From positions 1,984,001 to 2,048,000 of the forward strand of contig NZ_CP018911.1 in the NCBI RefSeq assembly GCF_004000605.1: 64,000 bases of DNA, given 5' to 3'. Position 1 is the stretch's first letter; each line of letters opens with the position of its first letter. Below the pieces are notes generated by a model. The model made no database searches. It saw nothing but the letters and a program-made list of their open reading frames with translations, and had not been told where the DNA came from. The translations under genes and the position numbers were made by a program. Below are positions 30,503 to 39,357 of this stretch, piece by piece. The stretch comes from Glycocaulis alkaliphilus. Lineage in GTDB: Bacteria > Pseudomonadota > Alphaproteobacteria > Caulobacterales > Maricaulaceae.

Positions 30503-31954
30503 ATGACGATTATTGCCCGCCTGAAGAAATGCTGCACCACGGCCACCGCCTTCGCTGCCAGCGCAGCCATGGTCGTGTTCCCGTCCACGCCCGCCCAGGC
30601 CCAGAGCATAAGCCTGATCCGCGATACCGAGATCGAGGCGGTCATGCGCGGCTATACCGATCCGCTGCTGGACGCGGCAGGCCTCGAGCGCGACTCGGTC
30701 GGCTTCTACCTGGTCGGCAATAATGAGTTCAACGCCTTCGTTACGCGCGGGCAGAACATCTTCATGCATACCGGGGCCATCGTCACTGCCGAAACCCCCG
30801 GCGAAATCAAAGCCGTTATCGCCCACGAGATCGGCCATATCGAAGGCGCACACCTTGTGCGTTTTAGTGATGGTTCACGCGGTGCCATGGCGACGATGAT
30901 TGCCACGCTGGGTCTGGGTATCGTCGCGGCCATGGCCGGTGCAGGCGCCGGCGGCGCGGCCATCATTGCCTCCGCGCCGCAGTTCGCCACACTGGACATG
31001 CTGCGCTACACCCGCACGCAGGAAGCGGCTGCCGACCAGGCCGCCATCACCTTTCTGGACCGTACAGGCCAGTCATCTCGCGGGCTGGTCAGCACTTTCG
31101 AGCGCTTCCGCTATCAGGAAGTAATGAGCGAAGCCCGGCGCTATGAGTATTTCCGCTCGCATCCCCTGTCCTCCCAGCGCATCGACGCCATGCGGCGCCG
31201 GGTAGAGGCATCGCCCTATGCCGATGTCGTGGACAGCCCGGAGGAGATCGCCGAGCTCCGCCGCATACAGGCCAAGATCATCGGCTTTACCGTCGCACCG
31301 GCCCAGGTTTTCCATCGCTACCCGGAGAGCAATACCAGCGTTGAGGCGGTATACGCCCGATCAGTAGCCTATTTCCGGCAGGGGCGCCTGGAACTGGCGC
31401 GCGAGCGGCTGGCACAGCTGATCGAGATGGAGCCGGAAAACCCGTTCTTTCATGAGCTGGAAGGCCAGATGCTGTATGAAAGCGGGCGCATAGCCGATTC
31501 CGTGGCGCCGCATCGCCGGTCAGTGGAGCTCATGCCCGACGCTCCGCTATTGCGGGTAAACCTTGCCGCCTCCCTGATAGGCACCAATGAAGCGGATGCG
31601 CTTGATGAGGCCGTTTCGCACTTGCGTTTCGCACTGGCGCGCGAGCAGGAAAACGGCTGGGCCTGGTTCCAGCTGGCGCTGGCGCACGAAGCGCGCGGCG
31701 AGACGGCACTGGCCCAGCTGGCAACAGCAGAGCGCTACTTCGCCGTTGGCAACAATATGCAGGCCTTTGTATTCGCCAGCCGTGCCCGTGACGAACTGGA
31801 GGGCGGCACACCGGCCTGGGTACGCGCCAGCGAGCTGATTGCGGTTGCCGAACCTACACCGCAGGAAATCCGCGAGTGGAACCGGGCTCAGCAAGAGCGC
31901 CGTCAGTTCGTACCCGTCAGCCGCGACCACGGCACCGGCCTCAGCTTCAACTAA
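30503..31954 (+). CDS. Periplasmic M48 metalloprotease with TPR domain (BepA-like)
   Basis: A 483-aa zinc protease. A signal peptide covers about residues 1-34 (hydrophobic core, then TPAQAQ). The M48 domain has HEIGH at residues 108-112, with the third ligand Glu in QEAAADQAA about 65 residues later. Between them is a Gly/Ala-rich hydrophobic stretch (about 130-160). From about residue 290 the protein is made of TPR-like repeats (ARERLAQLIEMEPENP). The layout matches BepA/YfgC, which degrades or rescues stalled outer-membrane proteins at the BAM and LPT machines. ATG 30503 is preferred because it starts the signal peptide and follows GGAGG at 10 bases. A DsbA-like lipoprotein follows after 28 bp. 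Confidence 0.9.
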   Translation: MTIIARLKKCCTTATAFAASAAMVVFPSTPAQAQSISLIRDTEIEAVMRGYTDPLLDAAGLERDSVGFYLVGNNEFNAFVTRGQNIFMHTGAIVTAETPGEIKAVIAHEIGHIEGAHLVRFSDGSRGAMATMIATLGLGIVAAMAGAGAGGAAIIASAPQFATLDMLRYTRTQEAAADQAAITFLDRTGQSSRGLVSTFERFRYQEVMSEARRYEYFRSHPLSSQRIDAMRRRVEASPYADVVDSPEEIAELRRIQAKIIGFTVAPAQVFHRYPESNTSVEAVYARSVAYFRQGRLELARERLAQLIEMEPENPFFHELEGQMLYESGRIADSVAPHRRSVELMPDAPLLRVNLAASLIGTNEADALDEAVSHLRFALAREQENGWAWFQLALAHEARGETALAQLATAERYFAVGNNMQAFVFASRARDELEGGTPAWVRASELIAVAEPTPQEIREWNRAQQERRQFVPVSRDHGTGLSFN

Positions 31955-31982
31955 TCTTCATCCGCTTTACGAAAGTGACCTT

Positions 31983-32711
31983 ATGCGCCTCCTGATCGCG
32001 TTTGCCGCCTGCTTTGCCCTTGCCGCCTGCTCTGCCAGCAGCGAGGAGACGCGCGCCGATGACGATTTCGATCAGCGCGTGCATCGCTATATCGTCGAGA
32101 ACCCGGAAGTGATCGAGGAAGCGCTGGTCGCCCTGCAGCAAAGGGCACGCGCACGCGAACAGGCGCAGCTGGCCGCCGGGGCGCAGCAATACCGCGACGC
32201 CCTCTTTGCCGACGCACGCGACCCGGCCGTGGGGCCTGAAAATGCCGATCTGACCATTGTCGAGTTTTTCGACTATCGCTGCCCCTATTGCGTACAGGTC
32301 AATGACTGGCTGACCGGCGTGATGGAGCGCCATGAGGGACGTGTGCGGGTCGTGTTCAAGGAGCTGCCCCTGCTGGGCGCAGCATCAGAGGAGGCCGCCC
32401 GGGCCGCCCTCGCCGTCTGGGCTCTGTCACCGGAAATCTATGGCGATTTTCACGATGCGCTGATGCAGGCCGGCCAGCCGATGAACGCTGAACGCATCGA
32501 CCATATCGCCGCCGAACACGGCATCGAACCGGACGCGCTGCGCGAGGCTATGGCCGCGCCGGAAATCGAGGAACATCTCGATAGCGTGTATCAGCTGGCA
32601 CGCTCGATCGGCGTGAGCGGTACGCCCTTCTTCGTTATCGGGGATGAGATCATTCCCGGCGCCGATATTGGCCGTCTCAACCGGATCGTGGCAGCCGCGC
32701 TGGAAGACTAG
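31983..32711 (+). CDS. DsbA/ScsC-like thiol-disulfide protein, lipoprotein
   Basis: A 242-aa thioredoxin-fold protein. The N-terminus has a lipoprotein signal with lipobox LAAC, so it is probably anchored in a membrane facing the periplasm. A helical segment (VENPEVIEEALVALQQRAR, about residues 38-56) resembles the N-terminal dimer region of ScsC/Com1-type proteins. The active site is CPYC at residues 100-103 (FFDYRCPYC), and the cis-Pro loop is GVSGTPFF. Expected role: disulfide formation or isomerisation in exported proteins. ATG 31983 was chosen because the signal peptide begins there. It follows the M48 protease closely and may share its transcript. Confidence 0.9.
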   Translation: MRLLIAFAACFALAACSASSEETRADDDFDQRVHRYIVENPEVIEEALVALQQRARAREQAQLAAGAQQYRDALFADARDPAVGPENADLTIVEFFDYRCPYCVQVNDWLTGVMERHEGRVRVVFKELPLLGAASEEAARAALAVWALSPEIYGDFHDALMQAGQPMNAERIDHIAAEHGIEPDALREAMAAPEIEEHLDSVYQLARSIGVSGTPFFVIGDEIIPGADIGRLNRIVAAALED

Positions 32712-32726
32712 CGAGAGAACGCGCCG

Positions 32727-33146
32727 TCAAGAACCCATATTGATCCGCCCTTCGGCGTCTATCGCCCAGTAGGGATTGAAGGCGACTTCCCAGGCATGGC
32801 CGTCCGGGTCGGCGAAATAGCCCGAATACCCGCCCCAATCGGCCTTGTGCGCGGCTTTGAGCAGGCTGCCGCCGCTGGCCACGGCGTGGTCGATGATCGC
32901 ATCCACCTCGGCCTCGGTGCGGGTGTTGTGGGCGAGTGCAATATGGCCATGCCCTGCATTCTCGCGCGCCATGTCGGCATCAAGGTCGTGCTTGCCAAAC
33001 AGCGCCAGCACCAGCCCGCCCATGGGCAGGAAGACGACCTGCTCATTCTCGAACGCAGCCCTGAACCCCATCGCCTCATAGAAGGCTTTCGAGCGGGCAA
33101 GGTCCGCCACGCCTAGCGTGACGAGGGAGAGGCGCGCTTCCATCAT
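32727..33146 (-). CDS. VOC family protein (glyoxalase/bleomycin-resistance fold)
   Basis: A 139-aa single-module vicinal-oxygen-chelate protein. LVTLGVADLARSKAFYEAMGF at the start and YFADPDGHAWEVAFNP near the end are the usual first and last strands of the fold. The candidate metal residue Glu appears in WEVAFN; a His in the first strand is not evident, so metal use is uncertain. The substrate is unknown. I start it at ATG 33146, with GGAA upstream; a TTG at 33167 is in frame but weaker. It converges on the DsbA-like gene (15-bp gap). Confidence 0.82.
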   Translation of the reverse strand: MMEARLSLVTLGVADLARSKAFYEAMGFRAAFENEQVVFLPMGGLVLALFGKHDLDADMARENAGHGHIALAHNTRTEAEVDAIIDHAVASGGSLLKAAHKADWGGYSGYFADPDGHAWEVAFNPYWAIDAEGRINMGS

Positions 33147-33273
33147 GGGCGGGGTTCCTTGTTCCAAGCCGCAGAAACAATCGGAACATTATGGGAGCAT
33201 ATCAAGGGTGTTGGGAGCCCTGTCATCCGCCGGTCGGGCGTTAGCGAAATCCAGAACCCATTTCGGCAGGGAG

Positions 33274-33390
33274 TGTCCTCCCCCGTTCACGGGGGAGGTG
33301 TCTGGCTTGCCAGATGGAGGGGGGAGCTTTTGGGGATGTCCCCCCCCTCGGTCCTTCGGACCACTCCCCCCGCAGGCGGGGGGAGACACC
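33274..33390. repeat. 117-bp three-hairpin intergenic element, copy A
   Basis: It begins TGTCCTCCCCCG and ends GGGGGGAGACACC. Hairpins: CCCCCG with CGGGGG near the 5' end, GGTCC-TTC-GGACC in the middle, and an ACTCCCCCC/GGGGGGAG stem at the 3' end. Related copies are at 37971-38087, 43849-43964 and 46495-46606. It lies between the VOC gene and thiG, in a 308-bp gap with no gene. Confidence 0.88.
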
Positions 33391-33404
33391 GGGAGTGGCC
33401 CGGG

Positions 33405-33422
33405 TTCCCGCCTGCGCGGGAA
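33405..33422. repeat. Short hairpin repeat (GCGGGAA type)
   Basis: TTCCCGC and GCGGGAA form a perfect 7-bp stem with a CTGC loop, followed by TGACG. Hairpins of this TTCCCGC/GCGGGAATGACG type are widespread between genes in alphaproteobacteria. It directly follows the 117-bp element. Confidence 0.7.
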
Positions 33423-33454
33423 TGACGAATAAATGGACGGATATATGGGAACGC

Positions 33455-34267
33455 CTAAATCAGCCCGGCCAGCGGGCTGGACGGGTCGGCATAGCGCTTC
33501 TTGGGCATGCGCCCGGCGAGATAGGATTCGCGGCCCGCAATGACGGCGTGCTTCATCGCGCTGGCCATCCGCACCGGGTCTTTGGCTTCGGCGATGGCGG
33601 TGTTCATCAGCACGCCATCGCAGCCCAGCTCCATCGCGATAGTGGCGTCAGAGGCCGTGCCGACGCCCGCATCGACAATCACCGGCACCTTCGCCGCTTC
33701 GATGATGAGGCGGATATTGACCGGGTTCTGAATGCCGAGCCCTGAGCCGATGGGCGCGCCCAGCGGCATGATCGCGCACGCGCCAGCGTCTTCCAGCTTG
33801 CGGGCATAGACGGGATCGTCAGAGCAATAGACCATCACGTCGAAGCCGTCGGCGATCAGCATCTTCGTGGCGCGCAGCGTCTCCTCCATCTCCGGATAGA
33901 GATGCTTGGGGTCTGACAGCACTTCCAGCTTCACAAGGTTCCAGCCGCCCGCCTCACGCGCAAGACGCAGCGTGCGCACGGCGTCCTCGCCGGTAAAGCA
34001 CCCGGCCGTGTTGGGCAGGAAGGTGACCTTTTTCGGGTCGATATGATCGACCAGCATGGGCTGGCTCGGATCGGATAAATTCACCCGGCGCAGCGCGACC
34101 GTGATGATCTCCGCGCCGGAGGCTGCAAGCGCTTCGGCATTCTGCGCATAACTCTTGTACTTGCCTGTGCCGATGATGAGGCGGGAGTTGAACGTCCGCC
34201 CGGCAACGGTGAAGGGACGGTCTTCAGGCAGGGTGGAGGCGGTGTCGGGGGAGGTTTTCTCGGTCAT
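33455..34267 (-). CDS. thiG: Thiazole synthase
   Basis: A 270-aa TIM-barrel enzyme that makes the thiazole phosphate of thiamine from DXP, dehydroglycine and ThiS thiocarboxylate. [13 protein letters not shown] at about 29-41 and the catalytic Lys region [15 protein letters not shown] are present, as are [17 protein letters not shown] and the phosphate-binding [11 protein letters not shown]. Residues 1-18 are a non-conserved extension. thiS and thiG are normally adjacent; here they are split by two foreign-looking genes. I see no TPP riboswitch in front of thiG. Confidence 0.96.
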   Translation of the reverse strand: MTEKTSPDTASTLPEDRPFTVAGRTFNSRLIIGTGKYKSYAQNAEALAASGAEIITVALRRVNLSDPSQPMLVDHIDPKKVTFLPNTAGCFTGEDAVRTLRLAREAGGWNLVKLEVLSDPKHLYPEMEETLRATKMLIADGFDVMVYCSDDPVYARKLEDAGACAIMPLGAPIGSGLGIQNPVNIRLIIEAAKVPVIVDAGVGTASDATIAMELGCDGVLMNTAIAEAKDPVRMASAMKHAVIAGRESYLAGRMPKKRYADPSSPLAGLI

Positions 34268-34349
34268 GGCCGCTTATCTAGCGCGCGATTGACCGCCCGT
34301 CACGCCCCGGATGAGCCGGGAGGATGCCCGCAGAAAAAAGAACTGAGCG

Positions 34350-34880
34350 TCAGACGATTTTCCGCTCCCGCGCTTCCCGTGAGAGCAGGAACAGCCCGAT
34401 CAAAGAAAAGGCTATCCAGAAGAAGATCATCACGCCGTCCAGCGCTTCCTGCTTGTCCGGTCTGGACCGAATGACGGCTCGCGAAGCCAGAACCATCATC
34501 ACGAGACAGCTGACTGAGGCGATCACCACGCTCGACAAAACCAGCGCAAACTGGCCCGGCAGAAGTCCGTCTATGCCAACAGACCAGACTAGGCCGCCGG
34601 TCAGCAGAAATATCCCGGTAGTGGCGATGAACAGGACCGGCAGGCTACGGCCCGCGCTTGAGAACACGTAGACAATGGATGTGTTGATGAAGGCTATCAG
34701 CATAAGAATCGCCGCGCTCACCAGAAAGTAAGCTCCACCATCAACAATTTCGGCCACTACGGAGACCAGAACTACTAGCGCTATTGCTGATGCAAGGAAG
34801 CGGGCCGGATACCGGATGGGTGCGCAAAGCAGGATGTCTCCGATATTATGCCGGCCATTCTGCTGAGTAGAACCAGACAT
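34350..34880 (-). CDS. Unrecognised four- to five-TM membrane protein inserted in thi operon
   Basis: A 176-aa protein that I do not recognise. After a polar N-terminus it has hydrophobic segments at about residues 28-46, 51-72, 79-101, 107-131 and 148-164, then a short basic tail (SREARERKIV). No catalytic motif is visible. I chose ATG 34880 (MSGSTQQNG), preceded by GGGGAGGGTGAGGG; this binding site belongs to the duplicated thiS tail at 34888-34926. A GTG start at 34928 would translate the duplicated tail itself. Base composition is lower in GC than thiG and thiS, which suggests acquisition. It lies between the CdiI-like gene and thiG. Confidence 0.7.
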   Translation of the reverse strand: MSGSTQQNGRHNIGDILLCAPIRYPARFLASAIALVVLVSVVAEIVDGGAYFLVSAAILMLIAFINTSIVYVFSSAGRSLPVLFIATTGIFLLTGGLVWSVGIDGLLPGQFALVLSSVVIASVSCLVMMVLASRAVIRSRPDKQEALDGVMIFFWIAFSLIGLFLLSREARERKIV

Positions 34881-34887
34881 TATTCCC

Positions 34888-34926
34888 TCACCCTCCCCCT
34901 GCGAACTGGACGATTTCCAGCCGGTC
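34888..34926. repeat. Direct repeat of thiS 3' end, distal copy
   Basis: These 39 bp match 35236-35274 (the last codons of thiS plus its GGGGGAGG) with one mismatch. This copy encodes no ThiS and follows the stop of the 102-aa gene after 4 bp. It now supplies the ribosome binding site for the membrane-protein gene. Confidence 0.95.
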
Positions 34927-34930
34927 ACGG

Positions 34931-35239
34931 CTATGCGCCTAGCGCATCCGCCCAGAGCTCAAATAGGCGGCGCGCGCCAGCAGCCTTGAATACATGGTCG
35001 GCACCACTTCGGTGAATCAGGCCCTTAAGGTCTGAAGGGCTGGCCTCGTTCAAAAGCTTGCGAAGCAGTGGCTTCAGACTCTCGCGCTCATCGGCGCCAA
35101 GCAAACCGGCTGGCATGCCCGCGATTGCGGCTTCGACACCTCCGGCTTGTTCAGCCTCGAGCAGAAAGTCCTGATGAAAGCCCGCCATCAGCTTTCGCAG
35201 GGCGGGCGGCGGCTCGCGCAGCACTTTCAAACTTATCAC
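34931..35239 (-). CDS. Small protein resembling CdiI-type immunity proteins
   Basis: A 102-aa, all-helical-looking protein. GFHQDFLLEAEQAGGVEAAI near residues 20-40 and the Trp near the C-terminus (LFELWADAL) recall the CdiI_2 family of contact-dependent inhibition immunity proteins, which carry FHQDW at the same place. No toxin is next to it, so it would be an orphan if the match holds. It starts at GTG 35239, overlapping the thiS stop, and uses the thiS GGGGGAGG. The gene occupies exactly the segment between the two 39-bp direct repeats. The family call is by eye and could be wrong. Confidence 0.5.
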   Translation of the reverse strand: MISLKVLREPPPALRKLMAGFHQDFLLEAEQAGGVEAAIAGMPAGLLGADERESLKPLLRKLLNEASPSDLKGLIHRSGADHVFKAAGARRLFELWADALGA

Positions 35240-35274
35240 CCTCCCCCTACGAACTGGACGATTTCCAGCCGGTC
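35236..35274. repeat. Direct repeat of thiS 3' end, native copy
   Basis: This is the original copy: it encodes the ThiS C-terminus (DRLEIVQFVGGG and stop). The second copy lies 348 bp away at 34888-34926, same orientation, 38 of 39 bases identical. Confidence 0.95.
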
Positions 35275-35472
35275 GCCATCGGCAATCGCAATATCGCCAT
35301 AGGCCGAGCGCGGCGCGATCTCCAGATTGCGCTCCACGGCCACTTTGCGCGGGTCCAGCCCCAGATGGGTCAGCATGGCCGACAGCGACAGGCCGGCGGG
35401 CAGGTCGCGCGCCTCGCCATTCAGCGTCACGCGAATGGCGGTGTCAGTGGCGGCGCTGGCGGTCTTCATCAT
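35236..35472 (-). CDS. thiS: Sulfur carrier protein ThiS
   Basis: A 78-aa ubiquitin-like protein ending in the diagnostic Gly-Gly. The C-terminal Gly is adenylated and made a thiocarboxylate that donates sulfur to ThiG. Residues about 13-78 form the beta-grasp (IRVTLNGEARDLPAGLSLSA), with a 12-residue extension at the N-terminus. Two ATGs (35472, 35469) are adjacent. It is divergent from aroQ across 138 bp, where I find no TPP riboswitch. Confidence 0.93.
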   Translation of the reverse strand: MMKTASAATDTAIRVTLNGEARDLPAGLSLSAMLTHLGLDPRKVAVERNLEIAPRSAYGDIAIADGDRLEIVQFVGGG

Positions 35473-35610
35473 GGCGTCCCGTTTCCTTTAAAATGCCGGT
35501 AGTCCTTGTTTATACGGCGCGAGGCGTCGTAGAAACGACATATGGCGCTGCGGTCCGGGTTTTGCACCGCCTGGGCGCATCAGACAGACCAGCCGGGGGA
35601 CAGTGTACAG

Positions 35611-36072
35611 GTGGCCAGGCCGCTTTTCATCCTGAACGGACCCAATCTCAACCTGCTCGGCACGCGCGAGCCGGAGATTTACGGCTCTGCGACGCTGTCC
35701 GACATCGAGGCGGCGTGCGCCGAGCATGCCAGCATGCTGGGCCTGACCATCGATTTCCGCCAGACCAACCATGAAGGCGTGCTGATTGACCATGTACAGG
35801 ACGCCGGACGCGCCGCGTCCGCCCTCATCATCAACCCGGCCGGTTATGGCCATACGTCGGTTGCACTGCACGACGCCTTGAAGGCGATTGCCATTCCGGC
35901 CATAGAGATACATCTGTCCCAACCGGCTGCGCGCGAGGCGTTCCGCCATCACTCCTATGTTTCCAGCGCCGTTTCCGGCACAATCAGCGGGTTCGGCGCC
36001 CGCAGCTACATCCTTGGCATAGAGGCCGCCCACGCGCTGATCGCTGCGTCCGGCCCGAAGACAAAAGCATAA
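35611..36072 (+). CDS. aroQ: 3-dehydroquinate dehydratase, type II
   Basis: A 153-aa dodecameric enzyme that dehydrates 3-dehydroquinate in the shikimate pathway. [20 protein letters not shown] (residues about 5-24) holds the catalytic Arg and Tyr, and [17 protein letters not shown] plus [17 protein letters not shown] hold the His and substrate loop. I prefer GTG 35611, which gives the usual length; an ATG at 35542 adds 23 unconserved residues. It leads aroQ-accB-accC, an arrangement often seen in alphaproteobacteria, with an 11-bp gap to accB. Confidence 0.95.
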   Translation: MARPLFILNGPNLNLLGTREPEIYGSATLSDIEAACAEHASMLGLTIDFRQTNHEGVLIDHVQDAGRAASALIINPAGYGHTSVALHDALKAIAIPAIEIHLSQPAAREAFRHHSYVSSAVSGTISGFGARSYILGIEAAHALIAASGPKTKA

Positions 36073-36083
36073 AGGTTCTCCAC

Positions 36084-36575
36084 ATGGCTTCCACGCCCTC
36101 CAAACCCGGTATCGACCCGAAACTCATCCGTCAGCTCGCGGACATCCTCAATGATACCGACCTGACCGAGATCGAGGTCGCGCAAGGAGAGCTGCATATC
36201 CGCGTGGCGCGCGAAGTGCCTGCGCCGGTCTACACGCAGGCCGCGCCGATGGCGGCGGCCCCGGTGGCCGCTCCCGCTGCGCCGCCCGCATCCGTGGCAG
36301 CTGCGCCCTCTGCCGATCCGGCTCCCGCTGCGGCGAAGGCCGCGAACGCCGTCAACTCGCCCATGGTCGGCACGGTCTATCTGCGCCCCAACCCGGACGC
36401 CGATAATTTCGTCAAACCCGGCCAGAGCGTGAAGGAAGGCGACACCATCCTCCTCATCGAGGCGATGAAGACTTTCAACCCGATCACCGCGCCGCGCTCG
36501 GGCAAGATCGGTGAATTGCTGGTCAGCGATGCCCAGCCTGTCGAATACGGCGAGCCGCTCTTCACCCTCATCTAG
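36084..36575 (+). CDS. accB: Biotin carboxyl carrier protein of acetyl-CoA carboxylase
   Basis: A 163-aa carrier. The N-terminal helix-rich part ([20 protein letters not shown]) is followed by an Ala/Pro-rich swinging linker (about 50-90) and the biotinyl domain. The Lys of EAMKTFNPI (near residue 129) is the biotin attachment site. It shuttles the carboxyl group between AccC and the carboxyltransferase in fatty acid synthesis. accC follows after 10 bp with AGGAG spanning the accB stop. Confidence 0.97.
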   Translation: MASTPSKPGIDPKLIRQLADILNDTDLTEIEVAQGELHIRVAREVPAPVYTQAAPMAAAPVAAPAAPPASVAAAPSADPAPAAAKAANAVNSPMVGTVYLRPNPDADNFVKPGQSVKEGDTILLIEAMKTFNPITAPRSGKIGELLVSDAQPVEYGEPLFTLI

Positions 36576-36585
36576 GAGCGGCCCG

Positions 36586-37938
36586 ATGTTTGAGAAAATC
36601 CTGATCGCGAACCGGGGCGAGATTGCCCTGCGCGTCCACCGCGCCTGCCAGGAAATGGGCATCCGCACCGTGGCGGTCCATTCCGAGGCCGATTCAGAAG
36701 CCATGCACGTCAAGCTGGCCGATGAGAGCGTGTGCCTTGGCCCGCCCCCGGCTGGCCGCTCCTATCTGCACATCCCGGCCATCATCGCCGCTGCCGAGAT
36801 TACCGGCGCGCAGGCCATCCACCCCGGCTATGGCTTTCTGTCGGAAAATGCCCGCTTTGCCGAGATCGTGGAGGCCCACGGCCTGACCTTTATCGGCCCC
36901 AAGCCGGAAACCATCCGCCTGATGGGTGACAAGATCACCGCCAAGAAAGCCGCCGTCGAGGCTGGCATTCCCGTCGTTCCCGGCTCCGCCGGCGCGATCT
37001 CTGACATGGCTGAAGCGCGCAAAGTGGCCAAGGAAGTCGGCTTCCCAGTCCTCATCAAGGCGGCTGCCGGTGGCGGCGGGCGCGGCATGAAGGTGGCCGA
37101 GACCGAAGACAAGCTGGAAAGCGCGCTGCAGACGGCTTCTACGGAGGCGCAGGCCGCCTTTGGCGATGGCGCGGTCTATATCGAGCGCTATCTCGGCAAG
37201 CCGCGTCATATCGAGATACAGGTAATGGCCGATGAGCACGGCAATGTGCTCCATCTGGCCGAGCGGGACTGCTCGCTGCAGCGCCGCCACCAGAAAATCC
37301 TTGAGGAAGCCCCGTCCGTGGCCCTCACCCCTGAGGAACGCTCACGCATTGGCGAGATTGTGCGCAAGGCGGTCGGCGCAATCGGCTATCGCGGTGCCGG
37401 CACGGTGGAATTCCTCTACGAGAATGGCGAGTTCTTCTTCATCGAGATGAATACCCGCCTGCAGGTGGAGCACCCCGTTACCGAGCTCATCACGGGTATC
37501 GACCTGGTGCGCGAGCAGATCCGCGTGGCCGCGGGCGAGAAGCTGGAGCTCACCCAGGACGACATCAAGGTCAATGGCTGGTCCATCGAGTGCCGGATCA
37601 ACGCAGAAAACCCCTACACCTTCACCCCATCGCCGGGGAAGGTAACGGAATTCCACGCGCCCGGCGGACCCGGCGTGCGCCTCGATTCCGGCCTCTATGC
37701 CGGCTATTCCATCCCGCCCTATTATGACAGCCTGATCGGCAAGCTGATCGTGCATGGGCGCGACCGGCATGAAGCGATCATGCGCCTGAAACGCGCGCTC
37801 AAAGAGATGGTCATTGGCGGTATCGAAACCACGATCCCGCTCCATCTCGATCTGCTGGAGGAGCCGGACTTCATCAGCGGTGATTACCATATCCGCTGGC
37901 TGGAGAGCTGGCTGGCAGAGCGCAACGCGAAGGCTTAG
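36586..37938 (+). CDS. accC: Biotin carboxylase subunit of acetyl-CoA carboxylase
   Basis: A 450-aa ATP-grasp enzyme that carboxylates the biotin on AccB. It starts [29 protein letters not shown] is the ATP-grasp glycine loop, and [20 protein letters not shown] and [14 protein letters not shown] carry the metal and bicarbonate residues. ATG 36586 follows AGGAG. The structured 117-bp repeat begins 33 bp after its stop and may end the aroQ-accBC transcript. Confidence 0.97.
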   Translation: MFEKILIANRGEIALRVHRACQEMGIRTVAVHSEADSEAMHVKLADESVCLGPPPAGRSYLHIPAIIAAAEITGAQAIHPGYGFLSENARFAEIVEAHGLTFIGPKPETIRLMGDKITAKKAAVEAGIPVVPGSAGAISDMAEARKVAKEVGFPVLIKAAAGGGGRGMKVAETEDKLESALQTASTEAQAAFGDGAVYIERYLGKPRHIEIQVMADEHGNVLHLAERDCSLQRRHQKILEEAPSVALTPEERSRIGEIVRKAVGAIGYRGAGTVEFLYENGEFFFIEMNTRLQVEHPVTELITGIDLVREQIRVAAGEKLELTQDDIKVNGWSIECRINAENPYTFTPSPGKVTEFHAPGGPGVRLDSGLYAGYSIPPYYDSLIGKLIVHGRDRHEAIMRLKRALKEMVIGGIETTIPLHLDLLEEPDFISGDYHIRWLESWLAERNAKA

Positions 37939-37970
37939 CGCCTTGGTTTTGGAACGCCTGACGGTTCCGA

Positions 37971-38087
37971 TGTCCTCCCCCGTTTACGGGGGAGGTGTCG
38001 AGCGTCAGCGAGACGGAGGGGGGAGCTTTCTGGCAATCCCCCCCTCGCCGCTTCGCGGCACTCCCCCCGTAAACGGGGGGAGACACC
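37971..38087. repeat. 117-bp three-hairpin intergenic element, copy B
   Basis: Same ends as copy A (TGTCCTCCCCCG, GGGGGGAGACACC). The middle stem is GCCGC-TTC-GCGGC in place of GGTCC/GGACC, and the outer loops read GTTTAC and GTAAAC. It fills the accC-aat gap. Confidence 0.9.
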
Positions 38088-38122
38088 CAGACGGTTCCGC
38101 CTCCGCCCGGAGTATCAGCTAA

Positions 38123-38773
38123 ATGCGCGGCTTTGGCGCAAAAGAGCTGCTGGAATGCTATGCGCGCGGCGTCTTCCCTATGGCCGAGGACCGGGACGAC
38201 CCGCGCGTCTTCCTGCTCGATCCGGACGAGCGCGGCGTCATCGCGCTCGACCAGTTCCACATCCCGCGCAGCCTGGCCAAGCAGGTGCGCAAGGACCGCT
38301 TCCACGTCACCGTGAACCGCTGCTTTCCAGTCGTGGTTGATCATTGCGCCGCGCCAGCGCGGGGCCGGGAAAACACCTGGATCAATGATCCGATCCGCAA
38401 TCTCTATGGCGAGCTGCACGAGCGCGGCCATGCCCATTCGCTGGAATGCTGGCATGAGGGCAAGCTGGTGGGCGGACTCTATGGCGTGAGTCTCGGCGGC
38501 GCCTTCTTCGGCGAGAGCATGTTCTCGCGCATGACCGATGCGTCAAAAGTGGCGCTGGTTCACCTCGTCGCGCGGCTTAAAGCGGGCGGCTATACCTTGC
38601 TGGACACCCAGTTCATCACCGCGCATCTGGAACGCTTCGGCGCGCAGACCATCACGCGCAATGCCTATCACCAGCTGTTACGCGAAGCGCTCAAAGGCGA
38701 TGGCGATTTCTTCGCCCTGCCGGAGGGCCTGAGCGGGGCTCAGCTCCTGCAGTCAATCACCCAGACATCATAG
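38123..38773 (+). CDS. aat: Leucyl/phenylalanyl-tRNA--protein transferase
   Basis: A 216-aa enzyme of the N-degron pathway that adds Leu or Phe to proteins with N-terminal Arg or Lys, marking them for Clp[10 protein letters not shown] near residue 16, [22 protein letters not shown] in part, [14 protein letters not shown] and [17 protein letters not shown] are family blocks. Length is usual. Its 3' end overlaps the convergent DUF2155 gene by 34 bp. The aat, DUF2155, mlaD, NDUFA12 neighbourhood is conserved in alphaproteobacteria. Confidence 0.95.
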   Translation: MRGFGAKELLECYARGVFPMAEDRDDPRVFLLDPDERGVIALDQFHIPRSLAKQVRKDRFHVTVNRCFPVVVDHCAAPARGRENTWINDPIRNLYGELHERGHAHSLECWHEGKLVGGLYGVSLGGAFFGESMFSRMTDASKVALVHLVARLKAGGYTLLDTQFITAHLERFGAQTITRNAYHQLLREALKGDGDFFALPEGLSGAQLLQSITQTS

Positions 38774-39264
38774 ACGGGGTGATCGAGCGCATTGAGCGCG
38801 GGGTTGGAGGCAAACATCCACCCCGAAAACAGGCGCAGCCCCTCATCGGCTGTGCCGAACCCGTCCGTGCGCTGGTCATTGATCTCCATGAACACGAACA
38901 CCTCCGGCGGCTCTTCAGGCGGGCGGCGGCGGCAATAGCGCACAGTGATGTCCAGCGCGCCGAACCTGTAGCTTTCGCCGACATTGACCTCGAAATCGCG
39001 CGTGCGCGCCGTCACCTTGTCGAGGCCACGCAGGACCGCAATCGTGCCGGGCCGGGAGCTGAGCTCGCCTGAACGCGGCGCACGGCGCAGCTCTTCCTGC
39101 TGTTCCAGTGGCGCGGTCAGCTCGGTGTCCGGCTCCTCAACATCCTCTTCCCATTCCTCCAGCGAGCCGGGCTCATCGCCTTCCTGGGCAAGAGCCGCAG
39201 AGACAAGGATCAGGCTGGCGAGCGCAAACGCGCAGATGGGCAGAAGGCGGATCAGTAATGTCAT
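38740..39264 (-). CDS. DUF2155 periplasmic protein
   Basis: A 174-aa exported protein. A signal peptide covers residues 1-26 ([12 protein letters not shown]), then an acidic linker rich in Glu and Asp (about 27-55) and the DUF2155 domain (about 75-172) with [29 protein letters not shown] and [24 protein letters not shown]. Function is unknown. Two Cys, in TVRYC and VIDC, could form a disulfide. I chose ATG 39264 at the signal peptide; upstream codons lack homology. Confidence 0.88.
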   Translation of the reverse strand: MTLLIRLLPICAFALASLILVSAALAQEGDEPGSLEEWEEDVEEPDTELTAPLEQQEELRRAPRSGELSSRPGTIAVLRGLDKVTARTRDFEVNVGESYRFGALDITVRYCRRRPPEEPPEVFVFMEINDQRTDGFGTADEGLRLFSGWMFASNPALNALDHPVYDVWVIDCRS

Positions 39265-39357
39265 CGTTGGAAAAACTCCCCTCGCCCCATACTCACCAGC
39301 GCAATGCGGCAGCACAAGGGCGAATCTCCGGAGACCAGTAGCCAGAACTGGCAGCGC

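Noticed and set aside
35473-35610. TPP riboswitch in front of thiS
   Set aside because: The conserved CUGAGA and ACCUGA-type thi-box segments are not present on the minus strand.
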